This document shows, piece by piece, positions 36,101 through 44,890 of a DNA stretch of 64,000 nt (position 1 is the first letter of the stretch; every line of letters starts with the position of its first letter). A model generated the notes under the pieces. That model had not been told where the DNA came from and made no database searches. It saw nothing but the letters and a program-made list of their open reading frames with translations. Made by a program: the position numbers and the translations under genes. This DNA is from Hofstenia miamia (Eukaryota; Xenacoelomorpha; Acoela), in assembly GCA_004352715.1 (NCBI GenBank), contig SCFE01000006.1:1348614-1412613 (forward strand). The letters are read 5' to 3'.

Positions 36101-39100
36101 CGTTGTATATTCAGTGCAGTGGTTATGCTCGGCTCGACTAGTTGACAAGTCTGATCAGTAGTATTATACTAAGTTTGTCATTTCCAACGTGCCGATTTTT
36201 ATAATATTGCGTCATTGTAGGAAAGGAAATCACTAAGTGTTTGAATGCGCTATTGAATACAACTTAAGATGCTGCTTTAACACATTGCTTATTATTGATA
36301 TGAAAATTCAAAAATATTAGTTATTCGTTGTAACTATATGCATGCGCAATAAGGTAAAGTGAAAGGCAGTTTTTTATTTTTGGAAAAAATGGTTCTAAAA
36401 AGCTGTTTCTACTTCTAAAACAACAATTTTTCAATTTTTTATGTAGTTGACATTTAACTCTGCTGGCTACCACTCATTTTCACTTGCAAGGTGGCAAAAT
36501 TCAAAGTCCTCCAAATATCATCCAATTTTATAGTTATGACCTCATTCTGTACACAGAAGAAAAACCATATGAACTTTCCCGGATTTTCCTTATTTCTCTT
36601 GTCAAGATAGACGTTGAAAGTTTCTATTCAATTTCACTGTTATGTCATTGAACTGTTTAATGTAGTGCTATTTGAATGCTGGGAAACGCTTATATATATA
36701 TACATGTATAAATACATATATAGACAAACTAACGATGGATGTTATAAAAGCACTGTTTCCTCTCTTCATTCATACGTATACAAATGCTATGATATTACTT
36801 GTTAGGCAGTAAACGGCATTCAAAATTTTGATCGATCTTGGTCATCTAAAAAAACTTAACTACTTTTTTTCGAAAAATGATCGGATTAGTTATTCACTTT
36901 GCACTAAATTTAACTTTTAAGTTTTTAGAAAGACATATAATCAGGTTAAATTTTTTGCGTAATCTACTGTCTGTATCACAAACATACAATTAACTTGATA
37001 TTTATTGCCAAAGCATATCGAATGCAGCAGATTTGATTTGTTAAAAATTTAGACTCGAATTTCAATGTATTTCATTTGTAAATGGAGAGATCACTCAAAA
37101 TGATACGTTTGGGGGAAAAGTAAATTTGATTAAGAAGTGTCTAAAATGACATCTTCATTTTTAAATGTTTGCATTTATAATCCTGAAAGATTTACGTTAG
37201 TGAACCTTTTAACACTAGTGAGTCATTATCTCTATATGCTCAAGAGTTTAAATCTTAATTTTATGAAAATACAGTTGTGAAGCTTTTCACTATATTTCAA
37301 ATAATATATTGATTTTAGGTTTGTGGGCATTAACTCACAAGATATGTGTGAAAAATCAACAGACGGACGTGCAGTTTGGGTAAAAAGGAAAGTTTACAAA
37401 TTGTACCCCATAGATGGTGGCATAGACAATGGAATCAAATACTCCGTAAGTCACTATTGTAATTTTGGGTTAGACAATATTTGCATATTTACATTGCTCC
37501 CGTGTTGTTATGGAATGTGAAGCCCAAGATATTTTCATAATCTTTCGATAATATCGAATTATTACGATGTATCTAAACAGCCTTAGTGCTAGGATTGGCA
37601 ACCTAAGCATTGGGCCTTTTCGGTAACCAAATAACCTTAATTAAATTTGCAATACATAATTGTTTAATAAGCCTTAAATATTGCAGTTAATTGCAAAAAT
37701 TAAATTAAATCACGTAAGCTTCCTGGCGTCGCCATATGGCAACACTATTATTTTTAATGATAATGAATCGTAGATAGTATTTTAAATATTTTGATAAAAG
37801 TGTTGTGCTGTGCTTTACATTAGTTTATTTTAAAATTTGACTAAAACATTCAGTTACATTTTTGAAAATGTCTGCTGATAAAACATTGGTGATATTTGCC
37901 CTACATGAATCCGTTATGCAACTAATTGAAATAAACCACATATATTATGAATATTAGACTATCTTTTACTCATTGATATATACCATATACAATAATCTTT
38001 CAAATTATGATTAAAGGCATTTTTATAGTTTTGCCATATGGCAACACTAGGCATTCAAACAATGTTGTATAGGCGCAAGATACAATGACTACGAAGAGTG
38101 CATTAATTCATTAGCAATTGAATCTTCACTAAGTGGAAATAATACAATTTTTAGCCAACTTTAGAGGAATTGAAATACAACATTTATCAGTAAAATTAAA
38201 AGACAGTTACTGCTAGAGATTACGACTTGATTCAATAGATCAAGTATAGTGTATAGGTAATATTTTAAAATACATTATTTTATGTACAACAGTGACTAAG
38301 CGAAGATTCCTTCTCTAATGATCAACTTGATCATGTTATTCAAGTAAACAGTACTACTGTGTCCTGAGAAAGTCTAAAGTATGACAAAAAATTTCTTTGT
38401 TCTTTGATTATCAGGGGAATGCATGCCCCATCCCCCATTGGATTAGCCCCTGCTACATGTACATATTATTAAAATAATCTTTCTAAAAACTTTTTATTGA
38501 ATTTTTCTTATATTTCAAACAGGCGATGCTAATTATCTGCTCTAAGCAAATTTTGAAATATTAAAAAATTGATTCATATTTTCTGAAATATTGAAATATA
38601 TAATCCCTAATAATGCATAGGATGCACAAAAAGTACAACAGTTTGATTTTCCTCAGCAAATATATCTCAGTTATTTGTCTAGCTATGGGGAATTCCCAAG
38701 CTCAGGCGGACGACAAAAAATGTGTACTGCTTGAGGGTTAAAATTGCCTGAATTTGTGTATTTTAAGAAAAAAGATAATTGGATTATTTCTAACAAAAAC
38801 AAAAGCTGTCCTAGAAATAATTGCAAAAAGATTTGTGCACACTTTTTGCATGAAATATGATGTTGGTTTATGCATCAAATGTTTTATTTTGTTTGAAATT
38901 TTGTAGTTTGAATGCCTAGCATGCCATATAGCAGCACAGCTTCTTTTCTTATATATAGATTAAAAACAGTTTATTTTTCAATTTAATTGATATTACAGGG
39001 TTTTGCATGCTTCAATTTATCTATTCTTAAAGATGTAAATTAAATATAAGAACTCAGGATAATTCGGGCTAAGATATTGAAAAAAGTGTACTTGTTGAAT

Positions 39101-39768
39101 GATGCTAAGTGTTGAAAGTTGAATTTAAAATTAGTCTTTTTTCATATATTTGCCTGTGAAACTGAAGTGAATGAATGATATTGTATAGTGCCCTGCGGCA
39201 TACCGATACCGACACCGAAGCCGCAGTATTTTGACAATACCGAAAAATACCGATACCATGGTATCTTGCCTAAAGCATTGGTTGGTACTTTATTTAAAAG
39301 TAGGCTATTTGTATTGTGTGGAAGTCTGCGGGTCAATGCTTGCTTTAGCAGTTTGGAAAATTACAAAAATTCTCAAGAAGAAAATTCTATTAATAATTAT
39401 ACGGCTGATTGGCGCAAAAATAAATACTTTCACAAAAACGAGCTATTTACAGTTTTTTTTCTTAAAAAAAATCAGATTTACAAAATGCGCCCATTCGGAT
39501 TAAGGTGATATATTTCTTTGCAATACAAAAATCATAATTACTATATTAAAATCGTTTTAATTTATGCTAGATATAAGTTATTTATGTATTTAAAAAAAAT
39601 TATTTTTGTCAGAAATTTTTGTTCAATAAAACGCAATCATATTTTAATTACTATAAGACTGTTTTAAGCAATAATTAAAAATTTATAAAGCAATTCTATT
39701 TAGCATAGGAATCCAAAAATGTCATTTAAATGATACAGTCATGAATAATACAATTAGCTTTGCAGTTT

Positions 39769-39808
<40 letters not shown>

Positions 39809-42800
39809 AATTTTACAAGGTCAAAGCTTGCATTTTCAAGGTAAAAAAAGTTAAGGTTACTTTTTATTAATACCTGCCACTATTTTTTTGATCGTAATAT
39901 ATATACAGTACTGGCCAAAAGTTTGGGAACAATAACCTGTCTAAACCATGTCTTATGCTATTTCCTGGAAACTTCGTAAAATTCCTGGAATTTCCAATTT
40001 TTTCTTAGAATTTACAACAAATTCATTTGCCAATCAAATTAATACGACTTTAGATTTACAGACAATACATGTGTGTGAAAAAGCACTATCATTATAGTTT
40101 GAAATATGGTCCGTGGTAGTGAAATTTCACCAACAAAGTGTGCTCAAATTCATATCTTGCACAAGGAGGGGTACAATTATCGGGCTATAGCTGTTAGAAT
40201 GGGCATGTCAGTATCTTTGGTATCCAGAAGTGTTACTCGCTATCAGCAACTGCAAAATTTTTCCTCTCGCAAGCAATCTGGAATACCAAAAGTGACAACC
40301 CCTCAGACTGACCATCTCATTATGTCGTCAATCAACCATTCTCTTCATCTTCTGAAGTCAAAGCAAATCTAGGTGTGGTAGGGCAGACTGTATCAACACG
40401 CGCCATTAGGCTTCGATTGAATACTACCTTTGACCTTCCATCATGTAAACCAGCAGCCAAACCCTGATTGTCTTCAAAGAACATTCGAGACCAGTTGCGC
40501 TTCTGCAGGCAATACCAACACTACACTCCTGAGATGTGGCATCAAGTAATGTTTAGTGACGAATCCAAGATTTGCCAGTTTACATCATACCGACCACACG
40601 CTTGACGACCAAGAAACCAAAGATTCAACACACGTTACACGCAACAAACTGTCCGCTCAGCACCTTCTGTGATGATTTGGGGTGCTATGATTGCGAATGG
40701 GCGTGCAGGTCTGCATTTTTTTCCTCACAACGAGACAGTCACAACCAAAACCTACCTTAAAATAATTCAGGAGAAAGTTCTCATTTTTATGCTGCTTCAC
40801 GGAACATCTGTGCTACAACGAGATAGTGGTCCTTGCCACGGCGTCAAAGTTGTGAAACAGTGGATTGCATCACAAGACTTTCAGATGCTTGAGAACTGGC
40901 CGAGAAACTCATCAGACCTCAACGTCATAGAAAATTGCTGGCATCACATCAAAATCTGTCTGAGGAAGCGCCAATGCACATCACTTGGTATGATGCACAG
41001 AGATTAGTGATGATTATTGTAGAAAGCTGGTCGAGTCCATGTCAAATCGCATTGCTGCATGTTTGGCCAATAATGGCGGACAAACACATTATTAGTGAGT
41101 TTTTCTGAATTAACTATTTACTTTCTACACGGTGTTATCATATTTTTTCTACATTGTGTTATTATATTGATTCTACTTTGCGTTTTTAGTGTAAAATACA
41201 AAAATTTCTAAATTTGGAAAGTGTTCCCAAACTTTTGGCCAGTACTGTATATATATATATATATATATATATAAATATAAATGCTAAATACTGATACCGT
41301 GGTATTTTGTGTGATACTGAACCGACTCCCAAAATGTCTATACTGCCCAGCCCTAATATTGTATTATCGGATGTATAAGAATAAGAGAATAAATACAAAA
41401 TGCTTCTGTTTTCCTAATATTTAAATTGCGAGAAAGGTTTTTCCATGTTTATATTCATATTTTGTATAATAGTTTCCGATTGCAGTAGTGAACGTTCATC
41501 TTAGGACAGATTCTCTAATCATCAGTGAATATGATGTTATGCGTTGAATAGATTTAGCAAGGCTTCTCAAAAACAAGACAACTTATTTCTAGTTTTTTAT
41601 TATAATTAATATTAGTTACGTAATATTGAACTATAACGAGTTTATCCTCTACAATATAATAAGTATAAAATTATTGCAAAAATTTTTCAAAGTAGTTAAT
41701 CTTATAGATAAATTACCTACCTTTCAATAAATTTGAAAACTTCTCAGATCAAATTTTTAAACGAATTGAAAGAAAAGACCTTCCCCTAGCCTGTAGGACT
41801 TTTTACTTTGGATATCAACATTAGTTTGTGAGTTTTCAGCACTTAAATTTTTTTTAAAATAATCATCCCAGAATTTGGAAAAATTAGCAGTATAATAATA
41901 TACGATTTTTGAATTAGGCCTATTCTTGTTTTAAAAGGGTTAATAGTTCTGTGGAAAACAGTTATTAATTTAACAACTTATTTCCTCTTAGGTTTCCAAC
42001 ATTTTTCATCCTAAAATTTCCCACTTTTTATTTACTATCAATTTAGCAAGCAAGATCAAAAGAAATTCCATTGCAACAAATAAAGCCAGCACACGAAGTT
42101 CACGGTCACAACAAAAAATCCTCATTGTATAGTAAAGACAACAACAAAGGCAATCCATTCGCCGAACTCATAATTGAGTTAACTAAGATCAACAATCCCA
42201 ATAAATGTGAAAGCCAAAATGCACAACCAAGTTACAGTGGTGGTTCAGGTACTAAAATTTTCAAAATCTACTAAAACAGATAAATTATGAGTATTTTTAA
42301 ATTATTAATTTTGCAAACGTTATATATATTGTGGTGTCACTCCACCTCAGCGGTGAAAAAACATTTCCACTTTATTCTTACCAAATTTGTAATTAACAAT
42401 TGTACATTAATTCAATTACATAATTTTTTAATTTCCCTCGCTTAGGTGTCATGTGATTGTCATATTTGACAAAACGTGCTATTTTAAATATTTGAATTTT
42501 CTGTTGCAGTTCTGCTGATTTCGTTATCATACAAAAGGTTACGCGAGGAACCTCTCATTTGTTTTTGCTATACGGTACGATCTCGTTAGTTTTTGTTAAC
42601 TACTTCCCTGTATTACTACTTATAAATATGCTACGATTGTAATATTCGGTTCAATAGTTTAGTTTACCGACTTTTACGTTTTATCTAAAATGCCTTTCTA
42701 AATTTCTCGAAGTGCTAACCCGGGCGCCTTTCATTGCCACAACTCCGCAAGTTCATTCCATCAGCACTTCGGCAGGTATAGGGATAGGGCCTTTCACACT

Positions 42801-43333
42801 TGCTCTTCATGTCTTTATTTATTTAATTTAATGCTGCCACCGAAATTGCACGAGCAGAGGAAGCACTGAGTGTAGGTCTATTTTATTTGCACCTAAGTTA
42901 CACATGCACCCAAGAACTCCTAGGTTTTCTCTCTCTCTCTCTCTCTCTTTTAAATTAGGGCTCGCGTCCAATGCGAATCTCTCTTGAGATTCTCTGTATC
43001 GGGCCGGCCGAGTGTGGCCACATCCTTCCTGTTACCCGATCTCCGGTATTATTTTAACGCTTAAGGTGTACGTTCACCCCGTTATTTTCGGATTTCAGTT
43101 GATTATAATACTGCGACATAGTTTATAGATTGTTAAAAAAACTTATAGGTTGCGTCTATTCAAGCTGGACTATATGGTATTATGACGGTTTGCCAGCAGA
43201 GTGCAAACAACTGAAATGTGATGTCCAGGTTTTCAGAACTCGAGCGATCAAAACGAAAGAGAGTAATTGTAAAAGTAATAAGCATTTGGTTGATTATAAA
43301 TCATGCAGGGATTTACAACCAAAAGATTGCCAG
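24835..43333 (+). CDS. SPON1: F-spondin (spondin-1) gene, nine exons, 5' end missing
   Basis: Nine exons: 24835-24962, 27428-27504, 29885-30010, 31230-31381, 31581-31656, 35763-35847, 37319-37445, 42047-42248, 43149-43333. All are flanked by AG/GT and every junction keeps phase, giving 386 codons. The domain order is that of F-spondin, a secreted matrix glycoprotein known for axon guidance and neural patterning. Exons 1-2 hold the second half of a Reeler domain (VEMKWESPSDNECIQIK). Exons 3-8 hold the Spondin domain, with VACGQASYRLRFNGKWDSS, MALVGASHNENFKIFEF and the hallmark TPSPDWFVGINSQDMC split across exons 6 and 7. Exon 9 is a thrombospondin type-1 repeat with WTIW. The tryptophan of SPDW is completed exactly across the exon 6/7 junction, strong support for the model. 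Exon 5 is the least certain. Signal peptide and Reeler N-terminus were not found. Introns are 0.2-4.6 kb and packed with repeats. Confidence 0.9.
25431..25464. repeat. (TA)n microsatellite in an F-spondin intron
   Basis: Seventeen TA units. Confidence 0.95.
28734..28753. repeat. Short AAATTT hexamer repeat
   Basis: Three to four AAATTT units form a self-complementary run. Confidence 0.7.
29885..37445 (+). CDS. SPON1: F-spondin exons 3-7 of the window: Spondin domain core
   Basis: Exon 3 (29885-30010) opens the Spondin domain with CVACGQASYRLRFNGKWDSS. Exon 4 (31230-31381) encodes YLAKWMALVGASHNENFKIF. Exon 5 (31581-31656, HDLEKIAQKGIAVSAEES) fits phase and position but not strongly by similarity. 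Exon 6 (35763-35847; an alternative acceptor would start it at 35766) encodes HLVSFIAIVTPSPDW. Exon 7 (37319-37445) encodes FVGINSQDMC and YPIDGGIDNGIKYS, matching the D-L-x-P-W-D-A-G-T-D-S-G region of the family. Note isoleucine and glycine in YPIDGGIDNG where the family has tryptophan and alanine. Confidence 0.85.
31551..31571. repeat. (TA)n tract 9 bp before an F-spondin exon
   Basis: About 10 TA units just upstream of the acceptor at 31580, where a polypyrimidine tract would normally sit. Confidence 0.9.
32185..32500. mobile_element. Tc1-like transposon ends, one duplicated
   Basis: Two right-end-like segments of about 85 bp stand in direct orientation (32189-32274 and 32346-32432). Each contains AGTGTTCATC, CTGTAAAAAGAATTTGTTCA and ends in a GTGTTC-type stretch with AACTTTTGA, resembling the Tc1 right terminus at 41221-41247. 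A (TA)n run (32426-32465) follows, and then a left-end-like CAGTAGTGTGAAAAAGTTTG at 32466. No transposase frame is present. Confidence 0.5.
33096..33134. repeat. (TA)n microsatellite
   Basis: Nineteen TA units, 33 bases before the duplicated block. Confidence 0.95.
33167..34518. repeat. 601-bp direct duplication joined through single Ns
   Basis: 33167-33767 and 33918-34518 are the same sequence base for base as far as I can follow. They are separated by N (33768), 148 bases, and N (33917). The 148-base middle part, read on the minus strand, encodes KRLSKPEFVFDLLNLNWHKY and YKKHCPIVKK, which looks like a LINE ORF2 segment between endonuclease and reverse transcriptase. The single Ns at both joints suggest contig joining and not a biological duplication. 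The block lies in an F-spondin intron. Confidence 0.8.
34549..34895. mobile_element. MITE-like element rich in TATACGTATA palindromes
   Basis: The left side (TACGGACGATATACGTATGC) and the complement of the right side (TACGACGGTATACGTATACA) are alike, so the stretch may have inverted ends. GTATAC occurs at least six times, and GCGGCGCGGGG makes a short GC-rich spot near 34599. No coding sequence. Confidence 0.4.
34896..37318. other. F-spondin intron sequence with no further features apart from exon 6
   Basis: Repeated GGGTCGGGTC-like words at 35130-35310 and a C-run at about 35373 are the only oddities outside the exon at 35763-35847. Confidence 0.5.
37731..37747 (+). repeat. Solo copy of a transposon-end sequence
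   Basis: GCCATATGGCAACACTA, identical to the left arm of the inverted-repeat element that starts at 38033. Confidence 0.8.
38033..38933. mobile_element. 0.9-kb element with imperfect terminal inverted repeats
   Basis: The left arm GCCATATGGCAACACTAGGC continues ATTCAAAC (38033-38060). The complement of 38907-38933 reads GCTATATGGCATGCTAGGCA then TTCAAAC. The arms match at about 24 of 28 positions with one small gap. The interior has no transposase frame, so this would be a non-autonomous DNA element. Target duplication is not evident. Confidence 0.5.
39771..39805. repeat. (TA)n microsatellite
   Basis: Seventeen TA units, about 100 bp before the Tc1 left end. Confidence 0.95.
39906..41247 (+). 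mobile_element. Tc1-type DNA transposon with both ends
   Basis: The left end CAGTACTGGCCAAAAGTTTG followed by GGAAC (39906-39930) is the exact complement of the right end at 41223-41247. TA dinucleotides flank both ends, as expected for Tc1/mariner target duplication. The element is 1342 bp, near the normal length of a full Tc1 element, and holds one transposase gene in the same orientation, now broken. It lies in the intron before the exon at 42047 and next to TA runs. Confidence 0.9.
40106..41095 (+). pseudogene. Tc1 transposase, frameshifted
   Basis: The first frame (40106-40372) begins MVRGSEISPTKCAQIHILHK and holds the N-terminal helix-turn-helix with YNYRAIAVRMGMSVSLVSRS, and the KVTTPQTD linker. 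The rest is in other frames. MFSDESKICQF gives the first catalytic aspartate, VLQRDSGPCHGVKVVKQW the second, and NSSDLNVIENCW the glutamate. The end is SNRIAACLANNGGQTHY with a stop at 41093-41095. Stops and frameshifts near 40370, 40465, 40605 and 41007 make it inactive, although all three catalytic residues remain. Confidence 0.85.
41248..41272. repeat. (TA)n tract at the Tc1 right end
   Basis: Starts at the TA target dinucleotide of the Tc1 element. Confidence 0.95.
42047..42248 (+). CDS. SPON1: F-spondin exon 8: end of Spondin domain
   Basis: The exon enters in phase 0 and leaves in phase 1 at G|gtacta. It encodes QARSKEIPLQQIKPAHEV, matching the P-x-x-P-Q-E-K-I-R-P-L stretch of F-spondins, then NPFAELIIELTKI, matching the last strand of the domain, and a short linker ending SGGSG before the TSP1 repeat. 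Confidence 0.85.
42320..43085. other. GC-richer intronic block, possible repeat
   Basis: Between F-spondin exons 8 and 9, base composition changes: CCCGGGCGCC, CTCCGCAAG and TCGGGCCGGCCGAG occur here, unlike the surrounding DNA. A (CT)n run stands at 42930-42949. This suggests an inserted repeat of unknown family; no coding frame or clear ends were found. Confidence 0.4.
42930..42949. repeat. (CT)n microsatellite
   Basis: About 10 CT units. Confidence 0.9.
43149..43333 (+). CDS. SPON1: F-spondin exon 9: atypical thrombospondin type-1 repeat
   Basis: The exon encodes CVYSSWTIWYYDGLPAECKQ and continues with cysteines spaced as in a TSP1 repeat (six or more), an R-T-R where the layered arginines are expected, and ends KDCQ in phase 0. 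W-x-x-W is a potential C-mannosylation motif. The stretch between the tryptophans and the next cysteine is longer than usual, so the repeat is divergent. Confidence 0.8.
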
Positions 43334-44527
43334 GTACCACTGCCTATCAAAGCTTCCTAACAGAACGTCTTCTTGCAATTAATATCAAATTACTGTTTGT
43401 CAATGCTTGCCACTAACTTAAATGTCAGATTCGTTTCATACTTGCTTATTTAAGTGCTAAGTGCCTAAGTGCTGTATTTTGAATACGTGAACGGAGTTAA
43501 TTCGCAAATCTATTATAATGATATTACAATTTCTGCAATTAGGAAATACGAGACCGTAAATAATACGAGTTGAAAAGTTATTGCTATAGGTCCATATTAC
43601 CCTATTACCGTTTCTGTCTGCACAAAGCATAAACATTCAATCAACAAGGGCATATCTTTTGAAAACATTCACCGAATTTGCTGTGGTCAAAATTTCTCTA
43701 CATACTGATGAGCTTATGTAGCACGACGCTATAATTTTCATTTCCTTCTTTTTTCTGTAAATTTTAAGATAATTACCAATTGTTCAGTAATGAATTACTG
43801 AAAAATCATCAACAAGGATGAGCCAAAGGCAAATATAATGGCATCCATGATGCTATATATTGAATGTTATTTAAATGGTAATGAATTTGATTTAACTCAA
43901 AATATTATTGGAATTTGGTTAAATTTCAACAGATTTTTGGGTTTGATGAAAATCAACAATTTTTTTAAGAAGGATTTCTTATAGGCTATTTGTATTTCCA
44001 ATGAAATGTATTTTGCTCAACAACACTTTGAGATTTAGGTTGATAAAACATTAGTGTGTATTTCTATTCTTGTTTATGAAAATTTAGCAAATGAGATTAA
44101 CGATTTGTTAATAGCAATACAATAACCCATCCAGGATATTAGGCGTAATGCTCGTTTACTTACTGCATGTGAAGTCCGATTTTGCGCAATCTATTAACCC
44201 TCTAATGTAATAATAATATTTTTATAAAACTCCTCGATTACATTTTTCGCAAAAAATACTTTTTTTTGTTAATTGATGTCATGTTGATGAAATTTTTAAC
44301 TATTTCTTAGAAATATATTCAAAATAAACAATTTCGAAGGATTCCAAGGATTAAACGAGAGGAATAAGTTCTATTCTATTAAAATTTGAAATTTTATTGC
44401 ATATTAATTTCTTAAAACCTTTTTGAAGAAATAGATTTCGGAGATATGTATGGCTAAAAAATTTATTCCAAAGTAGAAAATTTTATTGAATCTATTACTA
44501 CATGATAAATTTATACACATTTTTTAG

Positions 44528-44548
44528 GACGGAGATGAAACTGAGGAG
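44528..44548 (+). CDS. SPON1: Possible 21-bp microexon of F-spondin
   Basis: TTTTTTAG precedes and gtaggt follows GACGGAGATGAAACTGAGGAG. The piece keeps phase 0 with exon 9 and encodes DGDETEE, an acidic link like the short acidic linker between the first and second TSP1 repeats of F-spondins. Supported only by splice signals and phase. Confidence 0.4.
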
Positions 44549-44689
44549 GTAGGTATTTTTAATTTTCTATTTTTCAGAATTGATAATTACAAAATATTCA
44601 TAATTCAGTGAATTTTAATGCCTAAAAATGATTTTCAATGGTTATTGAATTAAAAAATGTGTCATTTTTAAACTGGTAAATTTTTACAG

Positions 44690-44890
44690 GTTAATTGCTG
44701 TATTACAAAAAATTTAATTGAAGAAACAGGTGTCGTTGGCAATATTTCTTTCAATGAAAATCATAACTATCTTTCTAACGAAAATGTGCATCATATGAAC
44801 ACACTTAACCATATTTATCGTTTGGTATGCTTTAGGAAGTGCCACTTTCCAATTAGACGCTCAATGTTTACATATGTTCCTTCAAGATAG
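44690..44890 (+). CDS. SPON1: Possible terminal exon of F-spondin
   Basis: TTTTTACAG precedes an open stretch in phase 0 of 66 codons and a TAG stop at 44888-44890. It begins VNCCITKNLIEETGV and has no clear TSP1 motif. If real, the protein would stop after one TSP1 repeat with a novel tail. A donor (gtatgc) inside at about 44824 would also allow splicing onward. Confidence 0.3.
   Translation, partial: VNCCITKNLIEETGVVGNISFNENHNYLSNENVHHMNTLNHIYRLVCFRKCHFPIRRSMFTYVPSR

Larger units (their letters stand above)
39186..41356. mobile_element. Possible older element split by the Tc1 insertion
   Basis: Left of the Tc1 copy, 39186-39265 has CCGATACCGACACCGAAGCC and AAATACCGATACCATGGTAT. Right of it, 41281-41356 has AAATACTGATACCGTGGTAT and a tail ending CTGCCCAGCCCTAAT. 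These are related words of one repeat family whose ends read GGGCTGGGCAGTAT on the minus strand. The Tc1 element and a (TA)n tract at 39771-39805 lie between. Confidence 0.35.
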
